Assembly: GCA_027886185.1 (NCBI GenBank)
Contig: WOAB01000761.1
Span: 2,170,001 to 2,234,000 of the forward strand
DNA from: Rheum nobile
Lineage: Eukaryota > Streptophyta > Magnoliopsida > Caryophyllales > Polygonaceae
Reading direction: 5' to 3'
Length of the DNA: 64,000 bases
The notes below the pieces were generated by a model. It searched no databases, was not told the origin of the DNA, and was given only the letters and a program-made list of their open reading frames with translations. Both the position numbers and the translations under genes were made by a program. Below, in pieces: positions 10,137-20,848 of the stretch (positions are counted from its first letter, which is position 1; every line of letters starts with the position of its first letter).

Positions 10137-11951
10137 AGGGAAAACATTGTTGATCTGCAGCGACGTCGACAACGACGGTCTGCCCAGGTAGTGATCCGAG
10201 AAGAGAACCCTGCAGTTGCCGAGGCAGATGCTGACGACGTCAAGGTTGACCCTGCAAGCGTCTTTACAGCCAATGATGAGGGTTGTGCGGTCGGCACTTC
10301 CGACCACCATGAGGGCCAGGCATATCGCCTTGACTTGCTCTCTAGACGCATGCTGAGCGTCAAGGAGGGAATCCCTGCTGACGAACGGGAGAACTTGTTT
10401 CACGCTAGATGCGGACTTCAGGATGCGCCGCTCAAGGTGATCATTGACGGGGGTTCTTGCTGCCATATTATCAATGAGAAGGTTGGGCGCCATTTCAACC
10501 TTCCGACTACAACACACCCCACTCCCTATGACCTCCAGTGGATCTCTGAAGGGTCAGGTAACACAGTTTCTCGACAGAGTCTTATTTCATTTTCTATTAG
10601 TCCTTACAACGAGACTGTGCTACATGATGTTACCGCTATGGACGCAACCCATCTGCTTTTGGGTCGTCCGTGGCAAACTGATCGTCGCGTCCTTCACGAC
10701 GCGTATTTGAACACTTACCTGTTCAAATACCACGGGAGGCGCGTGACTCTCTTATCCATGATCCCGCATAAAATTTTACAGGAACAGGTAGAGCGACAAT
10801 GCCAGAAGGCTATTGAGGCCGCCAGAACTCCGCCTGCGACGAAACCCGCCCCGGAAAACGCCGGACGACAACTCGGTCGAGTCACCGACCGAGTTGGAGC
10901 ACCTGAGGGACACTCGAGGGACAACTCGGCCGGGTCACCGACCGAGTTACGCTACCTGAGGGAAACTCGGCCAGAAAATCGGCCGAGTTCTGGGCCGAGT
11001 CAGGGCACCTGGACACAACTCGGCCCAAACCCGACCGAGTCCGCTCCCAGGCCTCCTCCTTGGCCTTCTGCCACTTCTGGGCGATCTTCTGCGTCTACAG
11101 CTGCTTTTGCATCTACCTTGTGGGGCACCTGTGAACCCAGAGTTCTTCTAGCACATCACCGGGACCTCACACCGGCACTTCACGGCAAGTCCTCTTGTTT
11201 CCTTCTTATTCCTCTCCTTTGCGCCACTACTACGGTAGAGCCCGCACTCCCGGCTGCTATTTTGTCTATTTTGCAGGACTTGGAGGACATTCTGCTAGAC
11301 GAGCTGCCGTCCGGTCTGCCACCAGCGCATGCTATTGCAGAACATATAGCCTACATTCCCGACGCTTCTCTGCCACACCGTGATGCATCTAGAGCTTCTC
11401 CTGCGGCGATATGTGTTACCAGGTTCCGTCAGTTTTCGACGAAGCTGGCTCCTTTTGAGGTCGTATACGCAAGGAACCCGCTGACGCCTTTGGACATGAC
11501 ACCATACCCGCTGCAGGACAAGGAGACCATTATTGCTGGCAAGTTGGCTGTGCACATTCAGGAGCTGCACAGGAGGACACACACACAGTTGGAGCGACGT
11601 ACGCTGCAGACCAAGGGCAGGCGACGATTGATCTTCGCCCCGGGCGACTTGGTTTGGCTTCACTTGCGGAAGGAGCGATTTCCTTCCGTCCGCAAGTCTA
11701 AGCTCGACCAACGGGGTGATGGTCCCTTCAGAGTCGTAATAGCAATTGGCAACAACACCTACCAGCTCGAGCTTCCGAACACGTATGGGGTGCATCCGAC
11801 GTTCAATGTCGCTGACTTGGCACTATATGTTGAACCCGAGCCTAGTGAGCGTGAAGCAAGGACGCTTCACAATCAAGTGGGGGATGGTGATGTGACCCTG
11901 CCCTCCATGTTAGCTATAGAGGAGGAAGTCGCTATGAGACATCCGCCTTGA
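10137..11951 (+). CDS. Element E protease / integrase-tail fusion ORF
   Basis: An open frame of about 600 codons, the longest start being near 10191. Domains in order: aspartic protease with the IIDGGSCCHIIN active-site block and the flap-side block HLLLGRPWQTDRRV; a low-complexity linker rich in Pro/Thr/Arg; the pre-RT segment (HRDLTPALHGKSSCFLLIPL, LPSGLPPAHAI); then a direct jump to the integrase C-terminus (KLAPFEVVYARNPLTPLDM, FAPGDLVWLHLRKERFP, RGDGPF). All of RT, RNase H and the integrase zinc and catalytic core are gone, and the junction keeps frame. The frame runs 64 bases into the 3' LTR. It cannot reverse-transcribe or integrate by itself. Whether the fusion is made or selected is unknown. 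Confidence 0.8.
   Translation, partial: RENIVDLQRRRQRRSAQVVIREENPAVAEADADDVKVDPASVFTANDEGCAVGTSDHHEGQAYRLDLLSRRMLSVKEGIPADERENLFHARCGLQDAPLKVIIDGGSCCHIINEKVGRHFNLPTTTHPTPYDLQWISEGSGNTVSRQSLISFSISPYNETVLHDVTAMDATHLLLGRPWQTDRRVLHDAYLNTYLFKYHGRRVTLLSMIPHKILQEQVERQCQKAIEAARTPPATKPAPENAGRQLGRVTDRVGAPEGHSRDNSAGSPTELRYLRETRPENRPSSGPSQGTWTQLGPNPTESAPRPPPWPSATSGRSSASTAAFASTLWGTCEPRVLLAHHRDLTPALHGKSSCFLLIPLLCATTTVEPALPAAILSILQDLEDILLDELPSGLPPAHAIAEHIAYIPDASLPHRDASRASPAAICVTRFRQFSTKLAPFEVVYARNPLTPLDMTPYPLQDKETIIAGKLAVHIQELHRRTHTQLERRTLQTKGRRRLIFAPGDLVWLHLRKERFPSVRKSKLDQRGDGPFRVVIAIGNNTYQLELPNTYGVHPTFNVADLALYVEPEPSEREARTLHNQVGDGDVTLPSMLAIEEEVAMRHPP
10871..11041 (+). repeat. CCGAGT/ACTCGG motif cluster in element E
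   Basis: About a dozen occurrences of ACTCGG, CCGAGT and near-palindromic ACTCGGNCGAGT lie within 170 bases of the protease-to-RT linker. The same motif is dense in the LTRs of element A (38408-38488 and 43157-43238). Confidence 0.75.
11873..11887 (+). other. Polypurine tract of element E
   Basis: AAGTGGGGGATGG immediately precedes the 3' LTR start at 11888. Confidence 0.75.
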
Positions 11952-12554
11952 GACTCCTCTACAGCTACATCCATTCTGAGATCGATTAAAGAGATTTACT
12001 ATTTCTGGACATTTCTATAAACAATATTTCTAGTTTTAGTAGCTGTTATTTCTGGGTAGCCGCCAAAATTAGTAACTAGAGAGTCTGGCCCATTAGGTCA
12101 ACTCTCTAGTATAAATATTCTCTTTTGTCTTCATTTTCAATTACGTCGAAATAGAGCTTGTTTTCCAATCGAGTAATCTCCTGCAAACCCGGGCCCTGAC
12201 GTCACAAAGTTAACGCGTTCCTAGTCGAACTATCCTGGCGCGTTAACTCGGTTACCGAACTATCCAGTCACTTATCCGCAAATCTCGAGACAAGAACTAA
12301 CCCTAGTTCTTGCCTCCCCACCAACACTCAAACCCTAATCCACGGCAGCCACCACCCCTTCACCTACACGGTTGCCTCCTTCACCACCACCAATCCGCCG
12401 CCGATCTCCCCCATCGCCGCCGGTCACCGTCCAATAGCATCCACAGCCCGCCGAACGCTCCTTCTTCCATTTTCGACGTGTTGAACGCCCTACTACGCAT
12501 TCAATCGATCCCGTGACAGCGAATCGTGGTCTTTCCCCGGACAAGGTCACATCA
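11888..12554 (+). repeat. Element E 3' LTR
   Basis: A 667-bp copy of the 5' LTR, TGATGTGACC...GGTCACATCA, followed by ACCGC. Confidence 0.92.
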
Positions 12555-12817
12555 ACCGCCCTTGGAGGGTTGCCAGGCTGCAGCGCGCGGCTGCGGGAGG
12601 TGCCACCGACACGGGCGCCGCCTTGGGGGTGGCGGAGGCCGTGTCGGTGGTGGCTGCGCCAAGCGGTGGCTGAGCACCGGTGGCTGCACGGCCACCCTTG
12701 CCCGGGCGTTGTGGCGCGGAGGCGGAGGTCGCTGAAGTCGCCGAGGGCGGCCATGCGCGCGTCGTCGGCCTTCTTCTCACGGCGGAGCGCGGCCAATTCG
12801 GTGTGGGTCGTGCGCAA
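12555..12817 (-). pseudogene. Ala/Pro-rich gag-linker remnant of B-type element
   Basis: The minus-strand frame contains THTELAALRREKKADDARMA, which looks coiled-coil, followed by an Ala/Pro/Thr-rich stretch ending at the E insertion. By position it is the upstream continuation of the pol at 5294-7956, separated from it by E. No catalytic motif is seen. Identification rests on position and composition. Confidence 0.5.
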
Positions 12818-13580
12818 TGATGAGTGTCGGCCACCCATCAACAAGGAACCTCCAGCCCAAGGCCCGCTCCTACTCTTGTGCCTCACCGAGGAGGAGCCAA
12901 GGCCTTGACCACCAAGGCGCCGATGCCTCAATGTCACAACACTTAAGCATCGGCCATGCTACACCAAGGCAGCGATGCTTCGATTCCAAGACATTCAAGC
13001 GCGCGCCTCTATCCAAGCCCTTTAGGGCTTTTATCCCCCTTTCCCCTTTTGTCAATTAAATCATGTAATTGCCTTTCTATCTTAGGACGTGTGGACCCAT
13101 TTTCATATGGGCTCCTAGTCCACCAAAACCCTAGTACTCTATAATGTCTCTCTTTCCTTGTAAGCAAATCAGTTGAAGAATAGAAAAGTGGCATTGCCTT
13201 GGGTAAGAGATTATCTCCCCTAGACCGCCACTTAGTTCTTTCAACCCAAGCTTCCAAATCTCTCCTCCTCTCCCTCTTAATCTCATCTTCTCACAAAGCA
13301 AATCACCCAAATTGGTAGATTCAAGTCACGTTCAGCCAAAGAACCTCTAAGGGAGGTTCCCTTGGCCTTGTAGTCGAGAGTCGTTAGCTCCCCCTTGCTC
13401 CTTCGCCAGCCGCATCTCCTCCCGGCAGCCCTCGGCTCTGCGTCTTTCCTCTCCGCCGTTGCCCTCTCTCAAGCTCCATTGGAGGCTAAACAAGCATAGG
13501 AAGGAAGGAGAAGGCAAGCTTTGTCACGATCTAGCATTTCTTGGGAAGAAAGGCCTCATTAGTAGGCTTGATTCTCATCA
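12818..13580 (+). repeat. B-family 5' LTR (plus)
   Basis: A 763-bp LTR, TGATGAGTGTCGGCC...GATTCTCATCA, homologous to the minus LTR at 4612-5293 and more distantly to A LTRs. It is followed at once by the primer site, so it is a 5' LTR. Sequence to the left is unrelated linker DNA. Confidence 0.88.
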
Positions 13581-13581
13581 A

Positions 13582-13596
13582 TTGGTATCAAGAGCC
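13582..13596 (+). other. Primer-binding site of B (plus), bulged
   Basis: TTGGTATCAAGAGCC directly after the LTR. It matches the initiator-Met site TGGTATCAGAGCC with one extra A, exactly as in element A at 39033. Confidence 0.8.
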
Positions 13597-14891
13597 AAAG
13601 ACCAAGCTAAGTCCCCTTTCTCCTCTCAAATTTCAGCTTTTTTGCTTAATTGCTTTCTTGTTTGCATGTTGATTTTCAGTTTTTATGCTTAGTTTCCTTG
13701 TTTTCATGATAATTTTTCAGTTTGTATGCTTAGTTTTTCTTGTTTACATGATGGAATTGTGTTTAGTTTAGTTGGACTTTATTCCCCTCCCAAAAAACAG
13801 CCCCAAAAAACACAAAAATCACTTTCCGGCGACCTCCACCACCGCCGGCGACCGGACCACCACTTCCGCCACCTTACTGCCTCCCTCCACCACCCTACTG
13901 CCGCCCACCTTACTTCCACCCCCATTGCCGAGTTCATACCTCCCATTCCCAAGCTTGAAGAAGCTTCCTCCCAAAGAAGCAAAGGCCAAAAGCACCCTTA
14001 CCTTCCACTATGCTTTGTTTGGACATTTTGGGTATGTCTTACACACTTGTATCCTTTGTTGACTAGTCTTGGTCAAAGAGATTGCAGCCCTCTTTTGTGG
14101 GTTTCGAAATTGGTAGCACCAAAGTGGCAAACCCCATCAACTTCTTTCCCTCTTCTAAGACTTGCCCAACATCAACAAAAAAGGCATTGTCTTTCTCTCT
14201 CTCTTTCACCCTTGTTGCCGTCCAAGACAATTCAAAGTGTGGCCCACCTTCTTCAATACAAGTCAAAGGCACAAAACAAGCCACTTGTCTAGACACATAC
14301 ATAAACGAAAAAGCCAAAATATTTCACAAAGGGCCAAGAAAAAGGCAATTGCCCTCAAATCTTCTCAAGTATCGGTTGGGCCACAACAACAAAAAATGTG
14401 GGCAAGCCCACTTCACTTCGGCAATAAGATCCACTAAGTGCTCCTTCCATATTCTTCTAAGTCCACTTGCCACAAGAACCTACCATTCATGACACACATT
14501 GCGGTCTCATGTTTCTCTTGATCCATCTAGTTGCCTCACAATCCAAGTGTATGAGTCCATCAATTGTGTATACTTTGCATAGTGGTCGAGCCTCTTCCAA
14601 ACACAAGTCCTCCACTTCCCATGCCCATTGCATCCCTCAAACACCATGCCACCTACACGGCTTTGCTCCTTTATTTGACCCACCTTTGTTGCATTATTTG
14701 ATTGCCTAGGCTTAGATTGTTCTTGCATTCTTAGTGTGATTACCTTGGTTGCTTCGGACATTGATTTGCTTGCCTTTCTTGGTTTAGATTGTCTTAGGCC
14801 TAAGGTATTCATTTTGTGTTAAGTATGCATTGTTTTGTTTGCTTGGGACTCTTTACTTGGGTTGCCTCTTGCTTGTGCTAGGTGAGTCTCT
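13597..14891 (+). other. B (plus) long untranslated leader
   Basis: About 1.3 kb with no convincing gene. It shares blocks with the A leader, such as CAGCCCCAAAAAACACAAAAATC plus CCGGCGACC repeats near 13800-13860 and GGCCTAAGGTATTCATTTTG near 14796, and ends GCTAGGTGAGTC just before the gag ATG. Several overlapping open frames here look accidental. Confidence 0.6.
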
Positions 14892-15376
14892 GTGGACGAG
14901 CCTTATTGGCGTCATTCCGTTCGGCCGCTGCCGGGCCGGCGCACACGAAGCCACGCCCGGAACCCCATGCCCTTGTATGGAGGGCCTTATCCACGTGCCG
15001 TCCCGAGGCTTGCCGCCGGTTACGCGGACAGCCGCCACTATACTCCACGTTTCACCGAGTTCGACATGGATTCTTTTGGAGACTACGAATAGGAAAGCGC
15101 CTATGAAGGATTAGAAGAGACCTTTGAAGAGGAGGCTTGGGCGGATGTGAGCCACCGAGGATATGCTCGCGCCCAAGGCAAGAACCGGCCCCTGCTCAAT
15201 CCCCGTGACCCGGATCGGCTGCCGCCTCCCCACCCCTATAGGGAGTATCTCGAGACCTTTGATGAAGAGGCTTGGGCGGATGTGAGCCACCGAGGATATG
15301 ATCGCGCCCATGAGTCCTTTGCGGCTACACTATCCAAAGAGGATCGCGCCAAGGATGCTGCCGCCCGCTGCGCGGA
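14892..15376 (+). pseudogene. B (plus) gag N-terminal fragment
   Basis: ATG at 14892 starts MDEPYWRHSVRPLPGRRTRS, homologous to the A gag start MAEPYWSYPARPLSGRHPQI at 40593. A nonsense TAG at 15090-15092 follows SFGDYE, where A has a glutamate. The same frame continues with EAWADVSHRGY, and this segment is duplicated: blocks beginning CCTTTGA at 15121 and 15256 are 135 bases (45 codons) apart. The gene is cut at 15376 by a minus-strand LTR. Confidence 0.75.
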
Positions 15377-15575
15377 TGATGAGAATCAAACCTCCAAGGT
15401 GAGACTTTTCTTCCCAAATAGCTCGATCTAGACTAAGCCAAGAGAAGACTCCCTTCTCCTTGTGGGTGGACGACCTCCTAAGGCTCTTGGGGACTCGAGT
15501 TGGTAGCCAAGGGGGAGAGTAGGCCGGAAGGAGGGTGGATAGCCGAAGGCCGCAAGGTGGGCCTTGGAGGCGCAT
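15377..15575 (-). repeat. B-family LTR terminal fragment (minus)
   Basis: The complement of 15377-15420 reads GGGAAGAAAAGTCTCACC...TTGATTCTCATCA, the end of a B/A LTR. It is inserted in the plus-strand gag after GCGGA. Homology fades toward 15575, where it joins proline-rich gag DNA, indicating a deletion that removed the rest of the LTR and all pol sequence. Confidence 0.6.
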
Positions 15576-16611
15576 GTCTCCTCGGCTACGTCGGGCACGA
15601 CGAAGGCGTGGGCACCCTTAGCGGTTAGGGCTCGTGCACCGGGGTCGTCGGAGTCCCGGGCACCAAGGCCAGCAAAGGCTCAGGCGCCGGGGCTGACGGC
15701 GGTGCCGGTACCGGGGTCGACAGAGGTGCGGGCACCGGTTGTGGCGCGGGCTCGGGCACTGGAGCCTACGGAGTGGTGGGCACCGCAAGCGGCTAACGCG
15801 TGGTCTCCGTGGCTGGCGGAGGCGCAGGCACCAAGGTCGGCGGAGCTGCGTTTATCGGGGCCGTCGGGGGCGCGGGCCAGAGGGTCGGTGGGTGCGTTGG
15901 TAGGGGCGTTGGCATCGGGGCTGGCGGGGGCGCAGACCGCGGCGGAGCTGTGGGCGGTGCGGTCGTGGTCGTGGGGAAGGCCGTGGAAAGGCTCGCCATG
16001 CTTTGCTCAAGGGATGCCTTCTTGGCGGGGAGGCTCTCAAATTCTTGGCGGGCTCAAGCCAAGTCGGCCATGAGAGCGCGGTTGGTGGCATCGACGTTTT
16101 GGACACGGCAGGCGGCAGCCTCCGACACGAGCCACTCCTCGGCCAGCCGAGCCTCAAAAGAGCATGGCCGAGTCGCAAAAGACTCGGGGACCAAGGTGGG
16201 TGAGGAGCTGGCCACGAGGCACCGGGTGTGGTGGGGATGGTGAGCATGGCCTTCGACGCGGCGGTTGGCGCGGGTAGACGGGAGCCAACCTGTGTCACTA
16301 TGGTCAAGCAGGGTTCGGTGCTGACCTTGGGTGCAGTCATACCTCCGGGGGTACACATCCACCCAAGCCTCATCTTCAAAGGTCTCCTCATATCCTTCAT
16401 AGGCTTCCTCCTCTTGGTAGTCGCCAAAAGACTCTGTGTAGAACGTGGTGAAACGTGGAGCATGATGGCGGCGACCCTCATAGCCGGCTGCGGGCCTAGT
16501 GGCGGCGCATGAATAAGAGCATCCATACAAGGCTGTGGGGTAATGAGCTCGGCTTCAGGGGCGCCAGCCCGGTAGCGGCCGAGGAGGATAGGACCAATAT
16601 GGCTCGTCCAT
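15576..16611 (-). pseudogene. B-type gag, minus strand, decayed
   Basis: The minus-strand ATG at 16611 begins MDEPYWS, in the same sequence context (GTGTTAGGTGAGTCACC ATGG) as the gag of A and B plus. Frames on this strand include SCAATRPAAGYEGRRHHAPR, then ESFGDYQEEEAYEGYEETFE and DEAWVDVYPRRYD. A coiled-coil-like stretch (FEARLAEEWLVSEAAACRVQ) and a Pro/Ala-rich tail near 15600-15990 follow. Several frameshifts are present. The 43-residue WADV/WVDV acidic motif is conserved with A. Confidence 0.7.
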
Positions 16612-17278
16612 GGTGACTCACCTAACACAATCAATAAGCAAGCCAAGTATCAAGTTCCAAGCAAGGCAATCATGCTAAAATAGAGGAATATGTAGGCCTA
16701 AGACAAACAAGCTAATACAAACAATGAAGGTCAAGGCAATCACAAGAGGCACAACCTAGGCTCAATCAAAGGAGATGGATGGTCATGGGCATGTAACTTA
16801 GGATTATGGGGTTGGCTAAGGCACTTCCAAAACAATCCCGATTGGATAACTTAGGCTACGGAGGAAAGGCCAAACATGACACTATGAATGACAAGCGTAG
16901 GTGATGGCTTTCGCCCTCGGAGGATCGCGTCAGGGAAGGTAAAACGCCATGAACCGCTTGCCAATACTCCTAGGATCGCACGGCTGAAGTGAAGACTCCA
17001 AACATGGTTGAAAATGACGACATGAGGGATTGATGGTGAGATCGGATGGCGTGGAACGAACACGAACCGAGATAAGCGAACAACGTCGTCTTGGAGTCCA
17101 CTGAGACGACTTGAATGACTTGCTCTTCTCGTGGAGTCCACCAAGAGTCGAACAAGGTTTGAATCCTTGAATGATGGAGTCCACCAACACTCTTGAACTC
17201 GGGTTTAGATTTGCTAGATCCGGAGTCAACCAAAACAAGCAAAACTCGCAATTAAAACAAGTCGAATTGAAAAAAAAT
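16612..17278 (-). other. Leader of B (minus) gag
   Basis: Contains the complement of the A/B leader end (GGCCTAAG motif near 16693-16702). From about 16850 to 17278 I see no gene. Short repeats of GGAGTCCACCAA occur at 17093-17160. The right side is replaced by the H LTR. Confidence 0.5.
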
Positions 17279-18276
17279 CAAGGATCGAGGGTGCCACGGT
17301 GCGAGGTAAACCGCTAAAACCTTCAAGGACTCGTCAGCCAACCTCCAGAATAATCTTCTTTATATAGATGGCTCGTTCTCTCTGGTCCGGGCTCCGAATT
17401 GAGTGATTCCAAATCCCAGTGGTAGATCCGAGAGTCTAGCTTGTTCCTCTCAAAATTTGAGCGTGATTGGGTTTGGGAATCAAAACTTATGATGGGTTTA
17501 CTGAATGGTCGCTGATGGTTCCAGGAAGGGAATCAGCGAGGGAATGGTTTGGATGAGTTCATGAAGGGATAAGTGATCCTCCTTGTGTGGATATTACACA
17601 CCACGTAAAGAAGAACACGGGATAAGTATCTGATCCTTGGATGGATGTTACGCACCACCAAAGAACAAGACAAATTCAAATCAATAGAGATATATTACGC
17701 ACTCAAAACCGATTGATCAAACACTCGATGCAACTCACGAGTTTAGAGACTAATTTCTGGAAACAACAAACATTTTTGCTGGTTTTTGATTAGGCATTTG
17801 ATGTCCATACAAGTGTAGTCGAAGCCTGCTTAAATAGGCCACAAAACACACAAGTTACACCCTTTCAAGTGGCCACATTAATCATTCTTAGACTCTGGAC
17901 TTTTCCTGCTTATTAACTAACGAACCTGACTTCAGAATGGTCTCATATTCTAGAATTACGTGGTTTATGGAGTTAAATTGGGCCCATGCTCAACGCAGCT
18001 ATGTCATCCTGGCGCGACAACGTGTGTGGAGTGCGATGTTTGGGAGTCTTGGGCACACTTCTCTCGGCACACATGGGCTGAATGGACTCTTCTTTGTCAC
18101 TTGAGTCAATGGAAGCCTTGGTGTGCGGGACAAGTGGTGGAGCGACCGGTGGAATGAAGTCCTCCTTGTGTGGCGCCGATGCTTGGCCTTGATCAACTTG
18201 GCCGGTGTCACTTGCTTGCACTTGGGGCTCTTGGTGGTTTGAGGTGTCCAGCTCTTGATGGGACGTAGTCACATCA
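17279..18276 (-). repeat. Element H 3' LTR (minus)
   Basis: The minus-strand start TGATGTGACTACGTCCC at 18276 abuts a polypurine tract. GGGCTCCGAATTGAG and GATTCCAAATCCCAGTGGTAG near 17388-17430 match the G LTR at 32480-32520. The left end (about 17279) is set by loss of homology; no clean terminus was found. Repeated GGATATTACACACCACG-type phrases occur at 17587-17700. Confidence 0.75.
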
Positions 18277-18296
18277 TCCTCCCTTCCTTAAAAAGG
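18277..18296 (-). other. Polypurine tract of element H
   Basis: The complement reads CCTTTTTAAGGAAGGGAGGA, ending at the LTR start. Confidence 0.75.
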
Positions 18297-19769
18297 ATTC
18301 ATCCTCGAATCCAAGTGCACTTCAGGAAATAGCTTTAGAGCACACAAAACTACACAAAGAAAAACAAGGAAGTGAGGGACCAAGACATCTTTAGGGGAAA
18401 CAAGGTACGTGTAAGCAAGCATGATTAGTTCCATTGAGTATCCATGGATGTATTTCCATGCATGAGTTTTGCCCAGCTTCAGCCTAAATATATGCTTAAG
18501 TATAGAACAAGACATGCACGTGACATACTTGGCAACAAATGCAAAGCATAGTACAAAATGTTTCTCATTCAACAAGAATTGTGAATAAGAACAATGATGT
18601 ATGCATGAATGCCTAGTTCTACCAACAAAAACATATTCATAAACTTCAGATTCTCTAACCCCTGAAAAGAATTTTGTTTGAAGCAAAGGGAAAAGAATAA
18701 ACTGAGTAGAGTCAAGTGATACTCCCCTACAACGAGCCTTGGATTGAGCATCCTTCTTCTCATGGTCACAAGTGCTATTGAGTTCAGAAGGCTTATCATC
18801 ATTGTCGTCAACCTCTTCTTGGAGTAGGAACGTCAAACATGAAGGAACCATAGATGTTGCATCCATCCATGGAGTAGCCAAAGAGTTGAGTGAACTACGG
18901 GCAATGATGGGTGGATGTGTTCCTTTTGTAGATGAAGGAGATGATTCTTCAACTTCCTCCTCCTTTTCTTTTCGCTTTAGCTCATCTTCAATGAGCATAG
19001 AAGGCGGACATGATTCGGCTATAAGTGGAGGTTCTTCCTTCAACTCTCCATCACCAAAGGATGACTTCACAACTTGCAAGGGTTCAACACAAGGACTACT
19101 AGGAACCATAGGTGTGAGTGGGGATTGAACCTTTGGCTGAACCCTCATAGGCTCACGTCTCGGCTCTTGGATCCTAGAAGGCTGCCTTGACAAGGTAGAT
19201 TGGAAGCTTGAAAGCCAACTTTTACTAGAAGATTTCCCTTGTTGATTTTCATACACCTGGTTAACTTGTTGAAGGACATCTGCTATGGGCTTTCCACTCA
19301 CAAGTCTATGCCTCTTAACATAAAAAAGAAGGTCAGTATTCAAACCATTAATGAACTTAGAAACAATGTACCTCTCGGAGTGGTGACGGCTTGAAAAGAA
19401 CACAAGTTCAGAAAGCTCCATGTAGAACGCAAGAGGAGAGCGATTGCCTTGCTTACAATTCTCTAATTTGGCCTGGATGCACATACCATAATCTAGAGGA
19501 ACAAAGGAACTTCTAAGGACAGTTTTTAGATCCTCCCAAGTGTTGATCGGTGGATACCCAAAGTAAACACAATCTGCTTCATACTCAGTCCACCAATCAT
19601 ACACATATCCATCAAAGTAGCTAGTGGCAAGAGCCACTCGTTGCTCATCCGTACAGCCATAGCGATTGAGCACACACTCAGTTTACCACTCCCAAATCAA
19701 GTATTCAACAAAGTCATGAGTGCCATGAAAGGGCTGGAGAGTGAGTTCTTCTTTAAGATGATGATCCAT
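18288..19769 (-). pseudogene. Element H gag plus X-domain ORF, one nonsense codon
   Basis: ATG at 19769 (MDHHLKEELTLQPFHGTHDF) is followed by an in-frame TAA at 19685-19683, after which 461 codons are open to 18288. Residues after the stop form a retrotrans-gag core: YFDGYVYDWWTEYEADC, PPINTWEDLKTVLRSSFVPL, then LENCKQGNRSPLAFYMELSE. No CCHC knuckle, protease or RT follows. Instead about 280 residues, called X here, continue in frame: a Pro/Ser/Glu-rich part with KEKEEEVEESS, then Cys- and Phe-rich hydrophobic stretches (HFVLCFAFVAKYVTCMSCSI, VPHFLVFLCVVLCALKLF) up to the polypurine tract. X is also present in G. I do not recognise it. Confidence 0.8.
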
Positions 19770-20848
19770 GGTTTCTTACCAAAGGCAAGGTTAGCAAAAC
19801 CAAACACATAGACCCACAAATCCAAACTTACCAATGGACCTTAGGCCACGAGAGAACTCAAAACTTTGTGCAAAGTTAAGCAAATTCAAGTGTGCAAGCA
19901 GTTCCTAGAAAAAGAAACAACCTAAGACGCCTAAACTTGTTACTTTGAAAGCAATAAAACAAGGCGACAAATTACAACCCAAGTCGCACGCAAAAATCAA
20001 GAAGTGAACCTGCTTCACTTGTTCAACCACCCGAGACAAGCAACTCAAGGAAGCTACTAGATCTTAGGCTTGGTGTGATCCTCAAGACGTCACCTAGTGG
20101 TCTTTGTTTGGCCTCTTTTGCTTTGGGGTCCGACTTTTTCTAAGCTCCACCTCTTTTTCGCTTATGCTTTTCGTGGAGTCCGAGTTTTTCTTGCCCCAAT
20201 TCTTTTCCTACCATGTCCGAGTTTTACGACCTCTACAAGGTAAGGGTTATGGTCTTCTGCTTTTGAAAAACAAAAAAAGGTCTTAGGATTTTCTTTGCAG
20301 TTCTGTAAATGATTTTCGATATTTTTTTATAGCACAAGGTCCTATAGAATAATATAGACTAAGATGTTGGGCTTCCTAATGTATAATATACACTATATCC
20401 CTTGGATCACACGTTTGAATCTTTGACTTTTCCCGTATCCTTTTGTTGATTGGTTCAGATTTAAATCGAACAGGCTCCACACATTCAGCTACTTAATGAA
20501 GCGGTAACAAGAGCAAGTTTAATGCAATTCAATCAACCAAAATCAGTTTGGACATCAAGAGGCACACACTTTAATAAAAACCGACAATTGAAGACAACAC
20601 TTATTGAACCCAATTTAATGAAGCCGATAATGACTAGTGGTTTGTGACTCTTGGGTGGGTTCATCTTCAACCTTGAGAACGAGCACAAACCAGACGCAAC
20701 AACTCAGAAAAATTCAGACACTAAACATCAACAAAAGAACAAAATTCAGGAGAAAAAATTCAGCAAAATTCAGAAAACTCAAAAGATTGTCCCTACGCTT
20801 GCATATCTGAATTTTATCAACTTAGGAACAAGGTTTCAAGAGCTTTTA
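19770..20848 (-). other. Element H leader, truncated
   Basis: About 1.1 kb with no gene seen. Plus-strand phrases around 20100-20215 (CCGACTTTTTCTAAGCTCC, CCGAGTTTTTCTTGCC) resemble the G leader at 35580-35730. The expected primer site and 5' LTR are absent because the F array begins at 20849. Confidence 0.55.

Larger units (their letters stand above)
7957..12554 (+). mobile_element. Element E: complete non-autonomous gypsy element
   Basis: A 4.6-kb element with LTRs of 688 and 667 bp, a primer site, a polypurine tract and flanking ACCGT/ACCGC, which read as a 5-bp target duplication with one change. Internal coding is one reading frame (9753-11951) with a single in-frame TAG. It covers a gag N-terminus, a protease and an integrase tail, with gag core, zinc knuckle, RT, RNase H and integrase core absent. 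It is inserted in the minus-strand B-type pol. LTRs differ by a 21-bp indel and scattered substitutions, so it is older than Aut or A. Confidence 0.92.

Noticed and set aside
13726..14490. Several overlapping frames of 90-190 codons in the B plus leader
   Set aside because: No domain or homologous frame in the A leader, biased Pro/Ser composition, and several frames overlap on both strands.
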